NCBI RefSeq assembly: GCF_000327385.1
Contig: NW_008709220.1
Span: 1,570,158 to 1,634,157, forward strand
DNA length: 64,000 nucleotides
From: Lottia gigantea
Lineage: Eukaryota; Mollusca; Gastropoda; Lottiidae
Direction of reading: 5' to 3'
The position numbers and the translations under genes are program-made. The notes below the pieces were generated by a model. It did no database searches, was not told the origin of the DNA, and saw only the letters and a program-made list of their open reading frames with translations. Numbering within the stretch: the stretch's first letter is position 1; every line of letters begins with the position of its first letter. This document shows, piece by piece, positions 42,900 through 55,134 of the stretch.

Positions 42900-45800
42900 C
42901 TGAAAAAATAAAAAATTAATACAATTAAATACATTGTCAACATTGTATCAAATATCAAATATCACTATTTGTCTTAAGCACTATAATAATACTCTGTGAA
43001 ATGTCTTATCAATGTAGCTTTTAATGTAATTATGGGGCTCAACAGGCAATATATCTGTAAATGCAAATTTTTCATCCATGCATCTATCAAGAAGAACCAA
43101 ATCCAGTTAATATTATAAAAAATTCAAACATATTTGTGAGACATACCTTGACAAAATCTGATTTTTGAATCTTTCTTCATTTAATTCTTTTCGGAGTTGG
43201 GCTTTAGTTTTCTTTAATTGTGGGCAGAGATATGGGTGTTGAACCAGGGCAAGTGCTGAGGGTCGTTCTTTAGGGTCAGGATGAATCATAGACTGAAAGA
43301 GAGAAATAACAAAATTAAGAATATGTCAAAGATATCAATATTAATGACAAAGAGGGAGTGCCACTACAAATGTTTGTGTATGTTATTGGGTGTTTAGGTT
43401 TAAACTTGACATCCCTTTCAGAGGGTTCACATTGCTAATACTGTATATTCGATATTTAGATTAATGTCAAATAAAGTTTGTAATTTCTGCTTACCTTGAG
43501 TAAAGAGTGAAACTGTGTAGAATAACCTGGTAGAGAAGGGAGATAACCATCTCGAATTAAATGCCAATCTTCACCATTCTTGGGTAAATTCTGGTTGGAG
43601 GCTGCTTCATAGATTGACAGAGCCAGAGAGAAAATATCTGACTTGCTCAATAAATCATAATCCTCATTCAATAATTCACGAGGTAAATATCGGCAATCAC
43701 CTTCTTCTACGACAGGATTACCTAGTGAAGTCACATGACCTAGATCACCGATTTTATATGTAACGGCTTCTTCACATTCTTCTTCTTCATCTTCACACGA
43801 TTCTACGCCAGATTCGGGAGAGGCGAGTAGTCGAGGGTTACGATGGATGAAAATATTTCCTGAAACAAGAGAAATAGTAAATTAAAACCTTGAAGAAGCC
43901 ATGATAATTTGCAGTGCTCAAACTTGAAAGATTGATATTAATTTGAATTCTGTACTTCAAAAGCATAAGAAAAGATTTTAACTAAGGGAGGTAATTTAAG
44001 GGAGATAACCTACCTGGTTTAATATCTAAATGTGCTAGATTCTGTGAGTGGATATATTTAACACCAAGGGCAACCTGATATAAAATCTGCTTTAATTCTG
44101 ATTCCATGATTTGACCCCCAGTTCTCTTGTTATCTTCTACTATTTCAGCCAAACTTCCTCCTGTAATACGAAAATCATGAAATTTAATAAAAGTTTTACA
44201 TCCTACTATGTGTAGGCAATGGACGAAATAAGCCTAGGTTAACATTCTAGGAGTCATGCAATGAAACGAAAGAAAATGGCAAAAACAAATTCCGATTCAT
44301 AATAAAATGCACAAGTGCCTTCATAGACAATTTCAGTAAACAAGGGGAGACAACTTACCATTACAATATTCATTCTGTATATACATGTGATCATCTTCAG
44401 CCCAGGCTGAGTAATATCGTACAACGTGGGCGTGTTTACCAAGGACTGCATGGGCATAAACTTCATTCATGGCATTTCGTCTGTAATAGAGAAAGATATT
44501 ATAAATTTCATTGATCTACAATACTTTGATGTGGGTGAAGTAATTAATGTTTTTCAGTAATTGTCAAGTCAGTGCTATAATATACAAAACTGAAATTCTT
44601 TGAAATTCTCAAATAAGCAATCCTGCATCCTTTTCCAAGCCAAGAAATTACGCGACAGTGATGATTGTTTTCAAGAATGAAATTCAAAATTCCAACTTAC
44701 TCATAAACACTGCCAGCAACTGGAGTTTTTGATTTTTTAATTGCGTAGATACAGCCGTCGAGTCTATGAACACATTTATGTACAGAACCATATTCACCAT
44801 CACCTAATTTACACATTTCATAGAATTCTTCATTATATCTGGAGGTGTTGATTTCATGCAGGGCAATTTTCTGGAAAAGAAAAACAAACAGGTTAAAATT
44901 GTGTTTGCCAAAAACCTTGTCAAACTACAAGTCATCCTAATATCTTTCATTGTTAACTCTTTGTTAACATTATACCAAGTTATATGATCAAAACAGTATT
45001 TTATATTTAGAATATATTTAAGACAAAATTAAGTTAATGAATATTGTTAATTACCTTGGATGTAGGAAGGTCATCATCTTCATCAGTAGAATCATCTAAA
45101 ACAGATCTGAAAAAATAAAAACACAACTCATTAAATATCTAGTCTTTTTAAAAAATCTTAACCATTATTTATTAGAAAATAAATAAATTTGTATTACCAC
45201 CCCTTTTTTCAAACTTGTCAGTAAAAATTTGAAGTTTTAAATAAATTTGACATTTGTCACCAAAGTTGTAAAAATTCGGAACAGATTTGAAAATGTGATA
45301 AAATTTAAATCTCCAAATCCACACCTTGGTAATAGATTAAAGCAACTGTCAGAATGGGATTATCCTAATCTCTTCAGAAGCTAGCGACCAATTTCATTGT
45401 TTGAATTAAATTTTAAAATCCTAATATTTTGACACATTCTAAAACAACAGATTTCTTGGGTGACATTCTTATAAAAACAATTAAATTAAGACAAAGAAAA
45501 TCCCTTTCCTGGGTTAATTCATTAAAACAACAATGGCTTCATTTTAGATTGGCCCTTGAATGGTCAGTGGCAGCCATCTTTGTTTTTGCTTACAAGATGA
45601 CAACTAGGTCAACTGACCACTCAACTGGTTCAAACTGGTTTCAACCAGATTCAAATTTTGTGGAGTCTGCAATTTTGAATTTAAGTCTAATATCTTGCAT
45701 TAGCTAAGTTAATAAATTTGTTGTTCAAATTGTCAGGTTTTCATCAATCAGTTCAAAAATTCAAATTTATGAAATTTTCCCTGGCAAATATCCAAAGTCC

Positions 45801-46687
45801 AAATATGGTATAGTGACATTGACCCAGTTTAATATATATGTCTAGAATTTACATACACGCCCACAACCCGTAGAGAAAACCTTGAATTTAAATTCAAAAC
45901 ACATGAGTAAACAATTTATGAATTAAAATAATATGAATGACGTAAAGTCAAGTGCCCTGATGTCATCGATGACGTCAATTAAAAATAAGTATCAATGGAT
46001 GGCGTTTGATATTTCCAGAACGACCCAGATTTCAAACTCCAAAAAAGGAACGCGTCCCAGTGACTCATATATTATATTTGAACTTGAACTAAAAATGGAA
46101 ACTTACTTGATCATGTCTGTCCTATTTCTTTTTCCACCGATGGGAACTCGGTTATTAACTGGGGTAAATGGATTGACATTGGCTTCAACTTTTTCTACAA
46201 CTCGATTTGATTTTCTTTCAGATTTGATCTGTCTGTATTTCTGTCGTTGAGCTTTCTCGAGTAAAGATTTTGGGGTATGAGGGGTGTCGAATAATCTGAG
46301 GGCACGGAGACGTCTGTGGGGTGGTGAATTTGATGAAGTTGAGGAGGGTGTTGGTGGGACGTCCGGGATATCCATACGGACTGGTACATCATCGTCAGAG
46401 TTACTATCGAATTTAGTGTCCAAAACTAACGGTGATAATTTCCTAGATCGGGTAATACGACGGCACGGTTTTGGGGTGGCACAGACTGAAGATCGTACAG
46501 CACAATCAAAATCCAAATAATCAGAATGAATTTCATCAGAATATGGTGAAGATCCATCGTGAAAGCCGGTGTCATTTAATAAATCCAAATCTTCGTAAGT
46601 CAAAGTTTTCACTAAACAATTTTCATCAAACTTATCCCGTAATAAGGATCGGCGTCCTCGCTGTGGCTTAGGTAACAGACAAGCCAT
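42719..46687 (-). CDS. WEE1: WEE1 kinase, complete gene, 8 exons, 587 aa
   Basis: Exons (minus strand order) 46687-46107, 45106-45055, 44870-44701, 44480-44359, 44160-44014, 43859-43495, 43292-43147 and 42899-42719 give 588 codons including the stop. Role: nuclear kinase that phosphorylates the inhibitory Tyr15 of CDK1 and delays mitosis. Seen: N-terminal [14 protein letters not shown] and NPFTP phrases of WEE1; glycine loop GDGEYGSV (234-241); catalytic Lys256 in CIYAIKKSK; helix-C Glu274; HLDIKP with Asp354; an acidic insert (377-388); DLG 396-398 in place of DFG; EEGD 409-412; C-terminal RSVSLSAI. The HLDIKP loop, lack of a membrane segment and RSVSL tail fit WEE1 rather than PKMYT1. Length is close to human WEE1 (646 aa). 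The ATG has a good context (ACAACATGG). Confidence 0.97.
43147..43292 (-). CDS. WEE1: WEE1 exon 7: end of kinase domain
   Basis: Residues 480-528: [20 protein letters not shown] closes the kinase fold (kinase subdomain XI Arg), followed by the helix [19 protein letters not shown]. Donor GTATGT. Confidence 0.96.
43495..43859 (-). CDS. WEE1: WEE1 exon 6: acidic insert, DLG, C-lobe
   Basis: Residues 358-479. Contains the kinase insert with [10 protein letters not shown] between the catalytic loop and activation segment, the metal-binding [23 protein letters not shown], and [15 protein letters not shown]. Donor GTAAGC. Confidence 0.97.
44014..44160 (-). CDS. WEE1: WEE1 exon 5: catalytic loop
   Basis: Residues 309-357, ending in the catalytic loop HLDIKP with Asp354 as base (human WEE1 has HMDIKP). 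Acceptor ATTACAG, donor GTAGGT. Confidence 0.97.
44359..44480 (-). CDS. WEE1: WEE1 exon 4: helix C and hinge
   Basis: Residues 268-309: [20 protein letters not shown], then [20 protein letters not shown]. Glu274 is the helix-C Glu that pairs with Lys256; QNEYCNGG is the hinge. Donor GTAAGT. Confidence 0.97.
44701..44870 (-). CDS. WEE1: WEE1 exon 3: kinase N-lobe, glycine loop and catalytic Lys
   Basis: Acceptor TTTTCCAG, donor GTAAGT. Residues 212-268: [20 protein letters not shown], then [19 protein letters not shown]. The [12 protein letters not shown] phrase is specific to WEE1 kinases. Confidence 0.97.
45055..45106 (-). CDS. WEE1: WEE1 exon 2, acidic microexon
   Basis: 52 nt with acceptor TTTTTCAG and donor GTAATT; completes Lys194 and reads [17 protein letters not shown], ending in phase 0. 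A Ser/Thr-Asp/Glu cluster of this kind is a possible CK2 or phosphodegron site (inference). Confidence 0.9.
45107..46106. other. WEE1 intron 1
   Basis: 1.0 kb between exons 1 and 2 of the minus-strand gene. The last ~250 bases next to exon 1 are CpG-containing; the rest is CpG-poor. The plus-strand frames at 45429-45707 and 45933-46250 are without support. Confidence 0.7.
46107..46687 (-). CDS. WEE1: WEE1 exon 1: start and regulatory N-terminal domain
   Basis: 193 codons plus 2 nt from the ATG at 46687-46685 to a GTAAGT donor. It begins [16 protein letters not shown]. Acidic and Ser-rich, with the WEE1 phrases [19 protein letters not shown] and NPFTPVNNR near its end. Other frames here, on both strands, are shadows. 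Confidence 0.96.
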
Positions 46688-46798
46688 GTTGTCAGAATAT
46701 TATTCACAAAAAGTTAAATCCAAAAAAACACGGTATTAGAGACTGTATTATGGTATAAACACGTAATGAAAGCTGAATTCAGTTCACGCCATTTTTAC

Positions 46799-46806
46799 CT
46801 TTTATA
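46799..46806 (-). promoter_or_regulatory. WEE1: WEE1 TATA box (TATAAAAG)
   Basis: The minus strand reads TATAAAAG about 110 bp before the WEE1 ATG, which would place initiation near 46772 and give a 5' leader of about 85 nt. It lies just downstream of an E2F-type site and CCAAT boxes, which supports a real core promoter. Confidence 0.55.
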
Positions 46807-46828
46807 CTCACATCCACGCTCTTTAGAA

Positions 46829-46837
46829 TTGGCGGGA
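46829..46837 (+). promoter_or_regulatory. E2F-type site TTGGCGGGA in WEE1 promoter
   Basis: TTGGCGGGA matches the E2F/DP core and lies 23 bp upstream of the TATA box. E2F control is common for cell-cycle genes. Binding here is inferred from sequence only. Confidence 0.55.
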
Positions 46838-46845
46838 CCGTTAAT

Positions 46846-46851
46846 CACGTG
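46846..46851. promoter_or_regulatory. E-box CACGTG in WEE1 promoter
   Basis: The palindromic CACGTG sits inside ATCACGTGAT. Such sites bind MYC/MAX, USF or CLOCK-type bHLH factors; mammalian Wee1 is a known clock target through E-boxes. Its use here is inference. Confidence 0.45.
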
Positions 46852-46861
46852 ATAGTTTGAA

Positions 46862-46866
46862 CCAAT
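46862..46866 (+). promoter_or_regulatory. CCAAT box, proximal (WEE1 promoter)
   Basis: AACCAATCAGA, an NF-Y type CCAAT box on the strand opposite to the gene, about 56 bp upstream of the TATA box. A second copy follows at 46915. Confidence 0.5.
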
Positions 46867-46914
46867 CAGAGACGAGAGATTTGGGTCTAGAGTTGACCCT
46901 GGTTGAATGGTTAA

Positions 46915-46919
46915 CCAAT
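46915..46919 (+). promoter_or_regulatory. CCAAT box, distal (WEE1 promoter)
   Basis: TTAACCAATCAGATT, same orientation as the proximal box, 53 bp away. NF-Y pairs with helical spacing are typical of G2/M gene promoters. CCAATCAG also occurs inside foldback repeats of this window, so chance or repeat origin is possible. Confidence 0.4.
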
Positions 46920-49900
46920 CAGATTAGAGTATTCTCATACGATTTATTAATTAATCACAATGGCTTCATTAACAATTAAAAAACTACCGAAATTTTAATT
47001 GTAGTCACGCCCTCATAAGCTGTCAAAAATGAAGCCACACCGTATTTGATATTTCGGCGAAAAAAGACAATATTTGTATAAAATTTACATAATTCCTAAT
47101 TTTGAATGGTTTCTTATGAACTTTTCATTAACTTTGAAATGAATGTTAATTTTTTAATTACGAAGTTTTTGTCTTAATTAAAGAAAATATTTTGGAAGTT
47201 TTGTCGTTCGAGAAAGAACAACAATACTTTATTCTGAAAGAAACTTTTAATTTTGTAATTATTGAAATATCACATGAAATGTTTATTAGGCTTAGAAAAT
47301 GCAACTAAAAATTAGCCCCGTTGCTGATAAACCTCAATTCAGAATTATAAAAGTGTAAAAACGCCATAAAGTTACGTGTATCGCGCCTGCATCGTCAAAA
47401 AAATCGTAGAATAGATCATTAAAGGTGTCGATTTCGATATAAAATGTGTGAAAATACACGAAATAATCGTGAAACTGGACAAGTTCGGGATACACACTTT
47501 CAGACAACCGGTCTAATTAGATATTTATCACACTTTTTGTAATTATTGACTAAAAATAGATCTGACTCGTGGCAGTGACTTGCATGTTTTGAAATATGAA
47601 TTTCCTGAATTGTCCTCGTGGTCAAATTGCATAAGCGTGACACAGCCTTATGAACTAAATATGGAGGAGGGGGTGTCCAAACAAGACCGTCAAAATAAAT
47701 GCCCGACCCGCTGTGGTGGCATAAATTTGATGATTTTGATTCAAGATATTTGTTATTGCCCTCGTGGACAATTGTTAGAATTAGTTATAGTATTAGGCTA
47801 CTAGTCAGAAATGTCTGAGAGTTTTGGTCGGGACTATGGGGAGAGGCATAAAGAGGATCTACAGAAGTCGTGACGCATACAAGGGATCTCTTATCATTTA
47901 AAACACTATTCTTACAAAAACAAAAAGAGGGGGTGGGGTATTATAATTGCATGGGCGTATAGCTTTTGCTTAAAATTTTGTAAGCAAACCATGCCCCACG
48001 ATAAAAATTATCTAAAGTTCTGCTGTAAGTAAATAATAATTAGCTGAATGATGTATGAAATTAACATATAGAGTAATAATATTCACTGATAGATCGAAGA
48101 CGCTTACAACGAGCACCTGTAATTTCTGGAGTATTGCAAATTTACAATTGAGTAATTCATTAGAGACATAGATAAACCCTGACAAGTTAAATTAAAGATG
48201 GCGGATTGAGAGGGGGAGGGGGTAGCCGCTATATTAGTAGATACACCAAATTGAGACAAACTAACCCCTTAATTTAACCCCGGCTCGGTTTCATCCTTGA
48301 TCACAAATAATCCAAAAATATCAACTGACTTTCAATTTACGTTAAGTAATAATATAGGTAGATATATTTAAATCACAGGGATAAAAACGAAACGATGTAG
48401 GGATAAACCACCTGCAGCTCACGTAATGTAACTACAGAGTCCAACCCCCTCGGGCTCAAAACAAAACAATGCGATCGTTTCCTCTGTATTTTTACTGTTA
48501 TATCTTTAACCCTTTTAAGTGCTACTTGAAAAACAATGGTCGAGGCCCCACCTGGGTTGTACCGGGCTCCCTAAATTAATGTTTTCAAATTTTCTTTTGT
48601 ATATTTCACCAACTTTTGAAAGTGATGCTGAACGTTGGTAAGATAAGTAAGACAAGTATACTTTTCATGTTCGACTTAAAAACCAAAACAAATAAATCGA
48701 AATCCAGATTAACATAATGTTATGAAATGTTATGTTTCTTCAAAAAATGAATTCCAATTTAATCTCTATGTTTATCAAAACTTAAAAACCATGAATCATA
48801 TATTCAAGATTAGCATGAGTCAGTGAAAATGTCATTTACAGTTGAAGAGTTCGATCGATTTTTAACATGCACCGATCTTTTAATCGGCATGTATCAACAT
48901 GGTTCAATTTAAAAAAAAACCTGTTATTGGTCATTTTGCATTATTTAAGACTAAATGTAGGCCGATATTAAAAGTGATCTAAGAACAGTAACATTATAGC
49001 GGTTGGTTTAACACGTGCGTTGACAACCAGACCTAAAACACTTGTCTCAACTCCCTATCGTCACAGCAGAAAGTGAAACGTACAAAATATGTACAAATTG
49101 CCCGACTCAAGTGAACAAATGATAAAATACCAGAATATCTTGAATTACAAATCCCTTGGCATGATAAATCACGACTAATACACCATATATCATGACGTAA
49201 TTCAAGATATGATGACGTCATAACACGTTTAAAGAATTAATTTCGGTATGCGCGTTAATGCTTCTCAATTAATAACAGCGAAAGAAATAAAATGGGTGAC
49301 ATTTTTTCAAGTTGATGTCTCAATATGTGATCTATTAGATTTTCTAGGCATTGATTTATAACGGTGTATGATAATTAATGGGGTTTTTAATAAAGAATTG
49401 AAAACGTCAACTTGTCATCCATATAACGGTCAGATCCTGGTGTGTCATACGTCAAATCTGACGTCATACTGATATATGTAAATAAAAATTGGCTCGTGAC
49501 GTGTTGTAGACGATCGTCTGCGAGTGTCAGATTCGTGTTGGTCAACATTGTAACGGTCAAGTCAGTAATAAACCGTTTCTGATTAATTTATAACAATTCG
49601 ACGCCCTGGCAGAATCATAAAATTCCCAATTCGCGCCATTTTAAACGTTTTTACGACAACCATAAACAAACATGGTTATATTTAAATTCGCATAAAATGG
49701 CGATTTAATCGCTTCAAATGTTTCTTAAAATAGTGAAATTAAACTAGAAAGTAAATGTTTGTTTATTTCTAAGACGGTCTTTAAAGTGTCAGAGGGTGAC
49801 CCAACATTATAACCACCCGTTTAATTTTAATTTCTGTAATCGTGGGGAGGGACCCTGAAGTTGTGTGTAAATATTGGGCAAAACCTGGGGATAAAACTGA

Positions 49901-50384
49901 CTTATTTATGGGAAACTTAATCCATTTTGCATCACAAATTTGACATAAAATTATGTCCAAGGTTTTGGTACGTTACGTTATCTTAAGAGATATGACATCA
50001 AAATTTTAATACGATATAGCCTAAATCTTTAAACTTATAGTTTTAACGGCCAAAATTTTCAAATTATACTTTTTATGGACGAAATTTCAAACAATTAAAA
50101 TGCACCCTAGGTAGAAAGAAATGTATTTATGTTGAAAATTGATCTCGGTGCACTGATTTTAACAATTCAATTTTATTTTGCACAGCAAGACTCCGGTCAA
50201 ATATTTGACTTATTTAAGATTATGATGTGTTTCGGTATAAAAGACACGTTAAAATTTTAATTAATGGAGGGAACGGGTGAATAAGGGTGGGGGTCTTTTG
50301 GTTTAGGTCAATAGTCAGTTTTTATTGTTTTAAACGGTGAAATTGGAATCAAAATAGTGGGGGCGTGGATAATACTTTTAATTC

Positions 50385-50775
50385 CAAGTGCAATGGCACA
50401 CGGCATTGAATTTCGAACTTGCCTAAATTTATAGCTAAAATTGTCTTAAGCCTCACTCACACTGGAGTAAAGTTCGAACCAAAAGATAGAGATGTCGAGA
50501 AAACGACAATAAACTCTAAACTGCATAAACTAGTGATACAAATGGCATAGCAAGAACTTGAATTTCGAACTTCCCCGATTCAAATGCCCAAACTTGTCTT
50601 ATGCCTCTGTCACACTGGAGTAAAGTTGGAACTAAAATGATAGGGATAACGAAATAAATCAGGGAATGGCAAGAGCTCGAACTTGTTTACTGCATAAACT
50701 TGCCTCAATCTATGCCTTAACTTGCCTAAAGCCCCTATCACACTGTAGCTTCTTGCAATCACAAGACAATTGTTG
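50385..50775. repeat. ~150-bp tandem, 2.5 copies
   Basis: CACACTGGAGTAAAGTTCGA and GAATTTCGAACTT blocks recur about 150 bp apart, with a partial third copy. Confidence 0.75.
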
Positions 50776-51589
50776 AGCGATCACCGTGTCTGCCGTTCAA
50801 GCCAGACTAAAAACCCTAATTCGTCAGGTAGACAATATAAATGGCAGAACAATTCAAGTTTTAACACCAAACATTGAATATTGATCAGAAATTGATTACA
50901 TAAAGGGCGATAATCTACTAATCTTATCCTCATTAGACCACAGTTAATGAATCGAGTATTGACTTATTGAATAGTGTAATGGGTCTTTAGCTGGGTTATC
51001 TTTTAATCCGAGGATGATCTCCAATTTTTAATACATTACCTAAAATTAAGATAAGATTTCTGATTACTATATAATATATTTGTGATACAATGTTTGAAGG
51101 AAATAGTAGAGGGCATTAAGGTATTGTTTTAACGTATTGGAACGGACTGATTCCTAATCGGACCTCAAATAATCAGGCTCGTTAAAATAGGAATTCTTTG
51201 TCTTCAAGATTTGGATTTTAACTTATTAAATATCTGTTATTTGATAATAAAGGAACTATTTTGGGGTTCTATTTAGCTACAGATAGGGATTTTTTGTTTT
51301 CAGTGATAAGAATTAGCACTTATTAAAAAGTATTATTTGGTTAGGGATTTACTGGACCAAGATTAGGAATTATTTCTTAGAAAAAGACTTAAATTCCTTC
51401 TTATTTTATAAATATTATTTGGTTTAGGGGCCGTGTTTTAGGCTCTTATTGGCTTAGGTTGAATGATATCAAGATCATTTGAATAAAAGAAAATAATATG
51501 TAAGTGGGGCTTGACTTTGCCATTTTTGAGAAATTTCAAATCCATATTAGAAACTACCTGTATAAGTATAGATGATTTTTCAAAATAGA

Positions 51590-52010
51590 TGGAGCTTTAT
51601 TCTTTCATTTGTAAATTCCTAATCCGAATTGACTAAGCCCGATTCGGAAACCTTCTCGAAAATATGGAATAAAAATTATTCTATGAAAATGATTTGAAAG
51701 TCAAAATATAACATATAATATAGTGTCAAATTTTTTTTTCAAAATATGGGGGCAAAAAGAGAATAGAGTTGAGTGGGTTTATTTTTTGTTTCAAAATGAA
51801 ATTCTTAATCCGAATTGACTAATCCCGATTAGAAAACCTTCTTTTATTAATTGTAATACATCGGAAACATTGCATTCAAATATATATCTATATTTTTTAC
51901 AAATGAATTGAAATTCAAAATGTTGCTGAGTGGAGTTTTATTTTGTCATTTTGAAATTCCTAATCCGAATTGACTAATCCCGATTAGCAATCTTCTCCTC
52001 ATCAATGTCA
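51590..52010. repeat. ~175-bp tandem, 3 copies
   Basis: AAATTCCTAATCCGAATTGA and CTAATCCCGATTAG recur at about 51615, 51790 and 51955; the spaces between are more diverged. Confidence 0.8.
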
Positions 52011-52709
52011 CATTTTAATTTTAATTTGATGGCAGTAAGCAGCTTCTGGTGTCATTAAAAATCTATCTTTTCTATTGTTTCTTAAAGTAGTCCTCACTTT
52101 AAAATTAATTTTAGGGGCTTAAAATCTTTATTCAACTCCCTAAAACATCACTTATTGTTTTTACGATGAGTTTTATCATTTGTAGATTTTAGGGATTTCA
52201 GAAAATTGACTCCTTAAATCATTAAATATATATTTTCTATTGATTAAAAGTCATTGTTTCAAATTAAAAATTCATTTTGTAAGATTAGACAGAAGTGGGG
52301 GTAATTTTCTCCAAATATTTGTCGATTGTTTTAAGGTGTTATAACACATCAAAAATTCATTAAGGGCAAAATTTTGATATTTTGTGAGAATTTCGACTTT
52401 TTGGCACCCGCAATCCTCCTAATCCTCATTAAAAATTCAACATTTCGACTAATTTTGAGTGATCTCTTTATTTTTGTCGCCTTTAGGAACATTAAATGTT
52501 AATTTAAGGTAGAAGGAAGTTAATTTCGGGGCTGATATTTGTTATTGAAGGGATTTAGGTGATGAATTATGACTAAGCCCCTAACACGTGTTTGGGGGAT
52601 AGTTGTTTACCCCAGGCTAACCTTGTTTCTATTCAGTTTAAACCTCGTAGACAATGTAAGGCATGATTCACATTATTTTTGAATTTACCTGGATCATAAC
52701 AACAGGTGA

Positions 52710-52790
52710 GATGAATTGGACACGCGCGAGAGCACGTGATGTCATTACGCCAGCGCAATATTGAAGCGTTGACGTTTCGAACACAGAATT
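52710..52790. promoter_or_regulatory. CpG/E-box/CRE-like patch
   Basis: ACACGCGCGAGAGCACGTGA followed by TGTCATTACGCCAGCGCAAT. A local concentration of CpG and bHLH/bZIP-like motifs with no gene next to it. Confidence 0.25.
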
Positions 52791-54448
52791 TTGAAAGTTA
52801 TTTGTACATATAAGGAGTTAAAAAATATACCAGATGCTAAACCTACAGTGACAAAGTTCTTTGTTACGACGAAATTTGTATATTCTTTTTAATTCAAAAC
52901 TTCAAAACGTAGTAATTTTTTCTTTGTTTCACTTTCAAAACAAACGACTCTTTCGAATCCCATCTGTTCTTTGATAAATTTAATATATATATATTTGTTT
53001 AACAGGTGCGCGTTAGAAAACGTAAGAAAACATTAAATTATTAATAATTATTGAAATAAATAATCACATTTTATTGAAAATCTATTTTGCTATTCTACAT
53101 CTGTCGATATTTCGACGATTTTGACAAAATTTAAATCATTTGTGGAAATAAAGATTTTTTCTAAGATACTAAAGGGGCTGAATATTTTCCCCTCGAGTGA
53201 CAAAAGTAACAGGGGGTCTGGTGCATAGTTATATTTTGTTCATATCTGACGCTCACAAGTCGCAATCCATCTGTTGAGTATTCCCAAATTTTCAATAATT
53301 TCGTTAAATATGTAAAAATATATAAAAATTCTGCCTTATTTAATATCATTATCGGCCCCCATCTGTTTGAGCGACCCTTTCCTACAACAGATGATAAATA
53401 CGTACATTGTATTATTCAAATCTTAATAACGTTTATATAATCTATGAAAAGAGAGGGTCTCAAAAGGTCGCCTAGTCTTATGCCGTTTTAACGAACATTT
53501 TTCGAGACTATTTTGAATCTTCAAGACTACGTTTTACTGTCTAAATCGTTGGAATATGTTTCAGGAATTTGTTTCCAAGATCCGATGCCACGCTTTAGTT
53601 TTGTTTGAACTTTTCTTAATTCATTTTCAATTTTTATTTCAAGTCTTTAATGAAAGTAACCAGTTACTATTCAATAAAAGGCACTTGCACAGGGTTATAG
53701 TTTTGTTTACACTTTTTGTTGTGTTAGAGTGAAGTGAGAATAATATTCTCAAAATGCACTGGTCTAGGTCATGAAGTAAAAAGATATTTGTGTTGTATTG
53801 TTGTGTTAATATTTAGTTTTCTAAGTAACTACAAAACTTCGCTTTTTAACGAGCGTAAAACTCCATTTCATTTCAATACGCTGGAGGAGGATGACCAAAA
53901 AAAAAGGGGGGGGGGGGAGGTAAGATGAGTATTATATATTTTATCTGAGCATTAGTTTCCTACTAATTGAGAAATAAAGATATTTAATTGTTGATGAGAT
54001 AACCTATCGATTATTATAGAGATCTATGATAAAAATAGAGTGATATAGAAAACAACTGTTAGTAGCAGTCTTCATATCTTATCGAGTAATAATAATAACA
54101 GGTGGACTATCAGTTGGCAATTATAGGTTGTAACCTTTCTGTTAAGCAATGCTTCGAAAGCACAGGCCCAGGAAAGCACAAGCATGTAAGCATTACAGTT
54201 GGGTTTGGCTTGTTTCGAAGATGCATCGAATAAATGGGTACTAAAGCGCCTCTTAAGAGCAACTTTACTGTTGGAATTCACGAGAATTCAATTATATGTA
54301 TTCATGTAGTTAAAATGAGCACGGTATTCAATCTGTTTATTACTGTTTCTGCAAAAATAAAATGGACTGTTCTGATCGTGTTTAGGTTTTAAATCGTATC
54401 TAGATGTGTCTAAATAACGTGACTCAATTAAAATTCAGGACTGGAGGA

Positions 54449-54672
54449 GGTACAGTGGAGCAGTGGCGTTTCTACGGGGGCCATTTGGACAATGCGCCTC
54501 CCCCTCCCCCACAATTTAGGCTGGCCCGTCTTTGGCCCAACTTTCAAATTTCTTATTATTGTATATTGGGGAAAATTGCCTGGTGCCCCCACCTCCTCCC
54601 CCTTGTCAATTCTGTGGGCCTTTCTAAGCCACCTCACCTAATTCTTCACTACAGTGGAGTTTCTATGAAACA
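54449..54672. mobile_element. C-rich element related to 35.56 kb
   Basis: Starts CAGTGGCGTTTCTACGGGGG, interior GGCTGGCCCGTCTTTGGCCC and CAACTTTCAAATTTCTTATT; ends near ACAGTGGAGTTTCTATGAAA. The two overlapping frames here (54404 +, 54428 -) come from the GC-rich repeat. Confidence 0.55.
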
Positions 54673-55134
54673 TTAAGTGAAAGGAGAGTTGTAGAGGTTA
54701 GAGAATTGTTAAGGAGCTCACTGGTTAATGAAGATGGCCAGTAGGTGGTCATATCAAACTCACAGCAGTTAAATTAATATGGTATATTAGGTAATGAAGA
54801 ATTATAATTATGAAATATTGAATGTTTAAAAATGTTATTAGGGGTATAAAATAGTATGACAGATGTTTTACAATATAATACATAATAACACAGGATATAA
54901 TATAGAATAGTAATACAATATTATACAATGTTAATAAGGAAAATAATACAGAATAATAATATTGCAATGAATGATATCATATTTTTGATAATAATTGATT
55001 TAATTGATGACCTTGTGACAGCTGCTAATAAAAAGATGAAAACAATTTTGTGATTTATTTCATTCCGATACGCGAAACAGGTGATTTTTACAAATTTAAT
55101 GTTGAAAAATATCGAAAGAAGTTTTCGTCCCTTT

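Larger units (their letters stand above)
46920..55130. other. Upstream intergenic region, no gene recognised
   Basis: 8 kb with retained CpG. Diverged tandem duplications at 50.39-50.77, 51.15-51.45 and 51.59-52.0 kb; an E-box/CpG patch near 52.72 kb; a repeat fragment at 53.65-53.88 kb; a C-rich element at 54.45-54.67 kb. Short open frames (47580, 49033, 53161, 54404 and others) show no domain, splice logic or signal. Confidence 0.55.

Noticed and set aside
46195-46392. Minus-strand 65-aa frame
   Set aside because: Out-of-frame shadow inside WEE1 exon 1.
46284-46671. Plus-strand frames of 78 and 66 aa
   Set aside because: Antisense shadows of WEE1 exon 1.
42719-46687. PKMYT1 as an alternative name for the minus-strand kinase
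   Set aside because: No membrane segment; the [12 protein letters not shown] phrase, HLDIKP loop and RSVSL terminus are WEE1 features.
47580-47804. 74-aa frame with Cys residues
   Set aside because: Contains a short DNA duplication (TGTCCTCGTGG / TGCCCTCGTGG); no domain and no supporting signals.
54404-54676. Overlapping plus and minus frames of 90 and 69 aa
   Set aside because: Both arise from a C-rich repeat that also occurs at 35.56 kb; no splice signals or domain.
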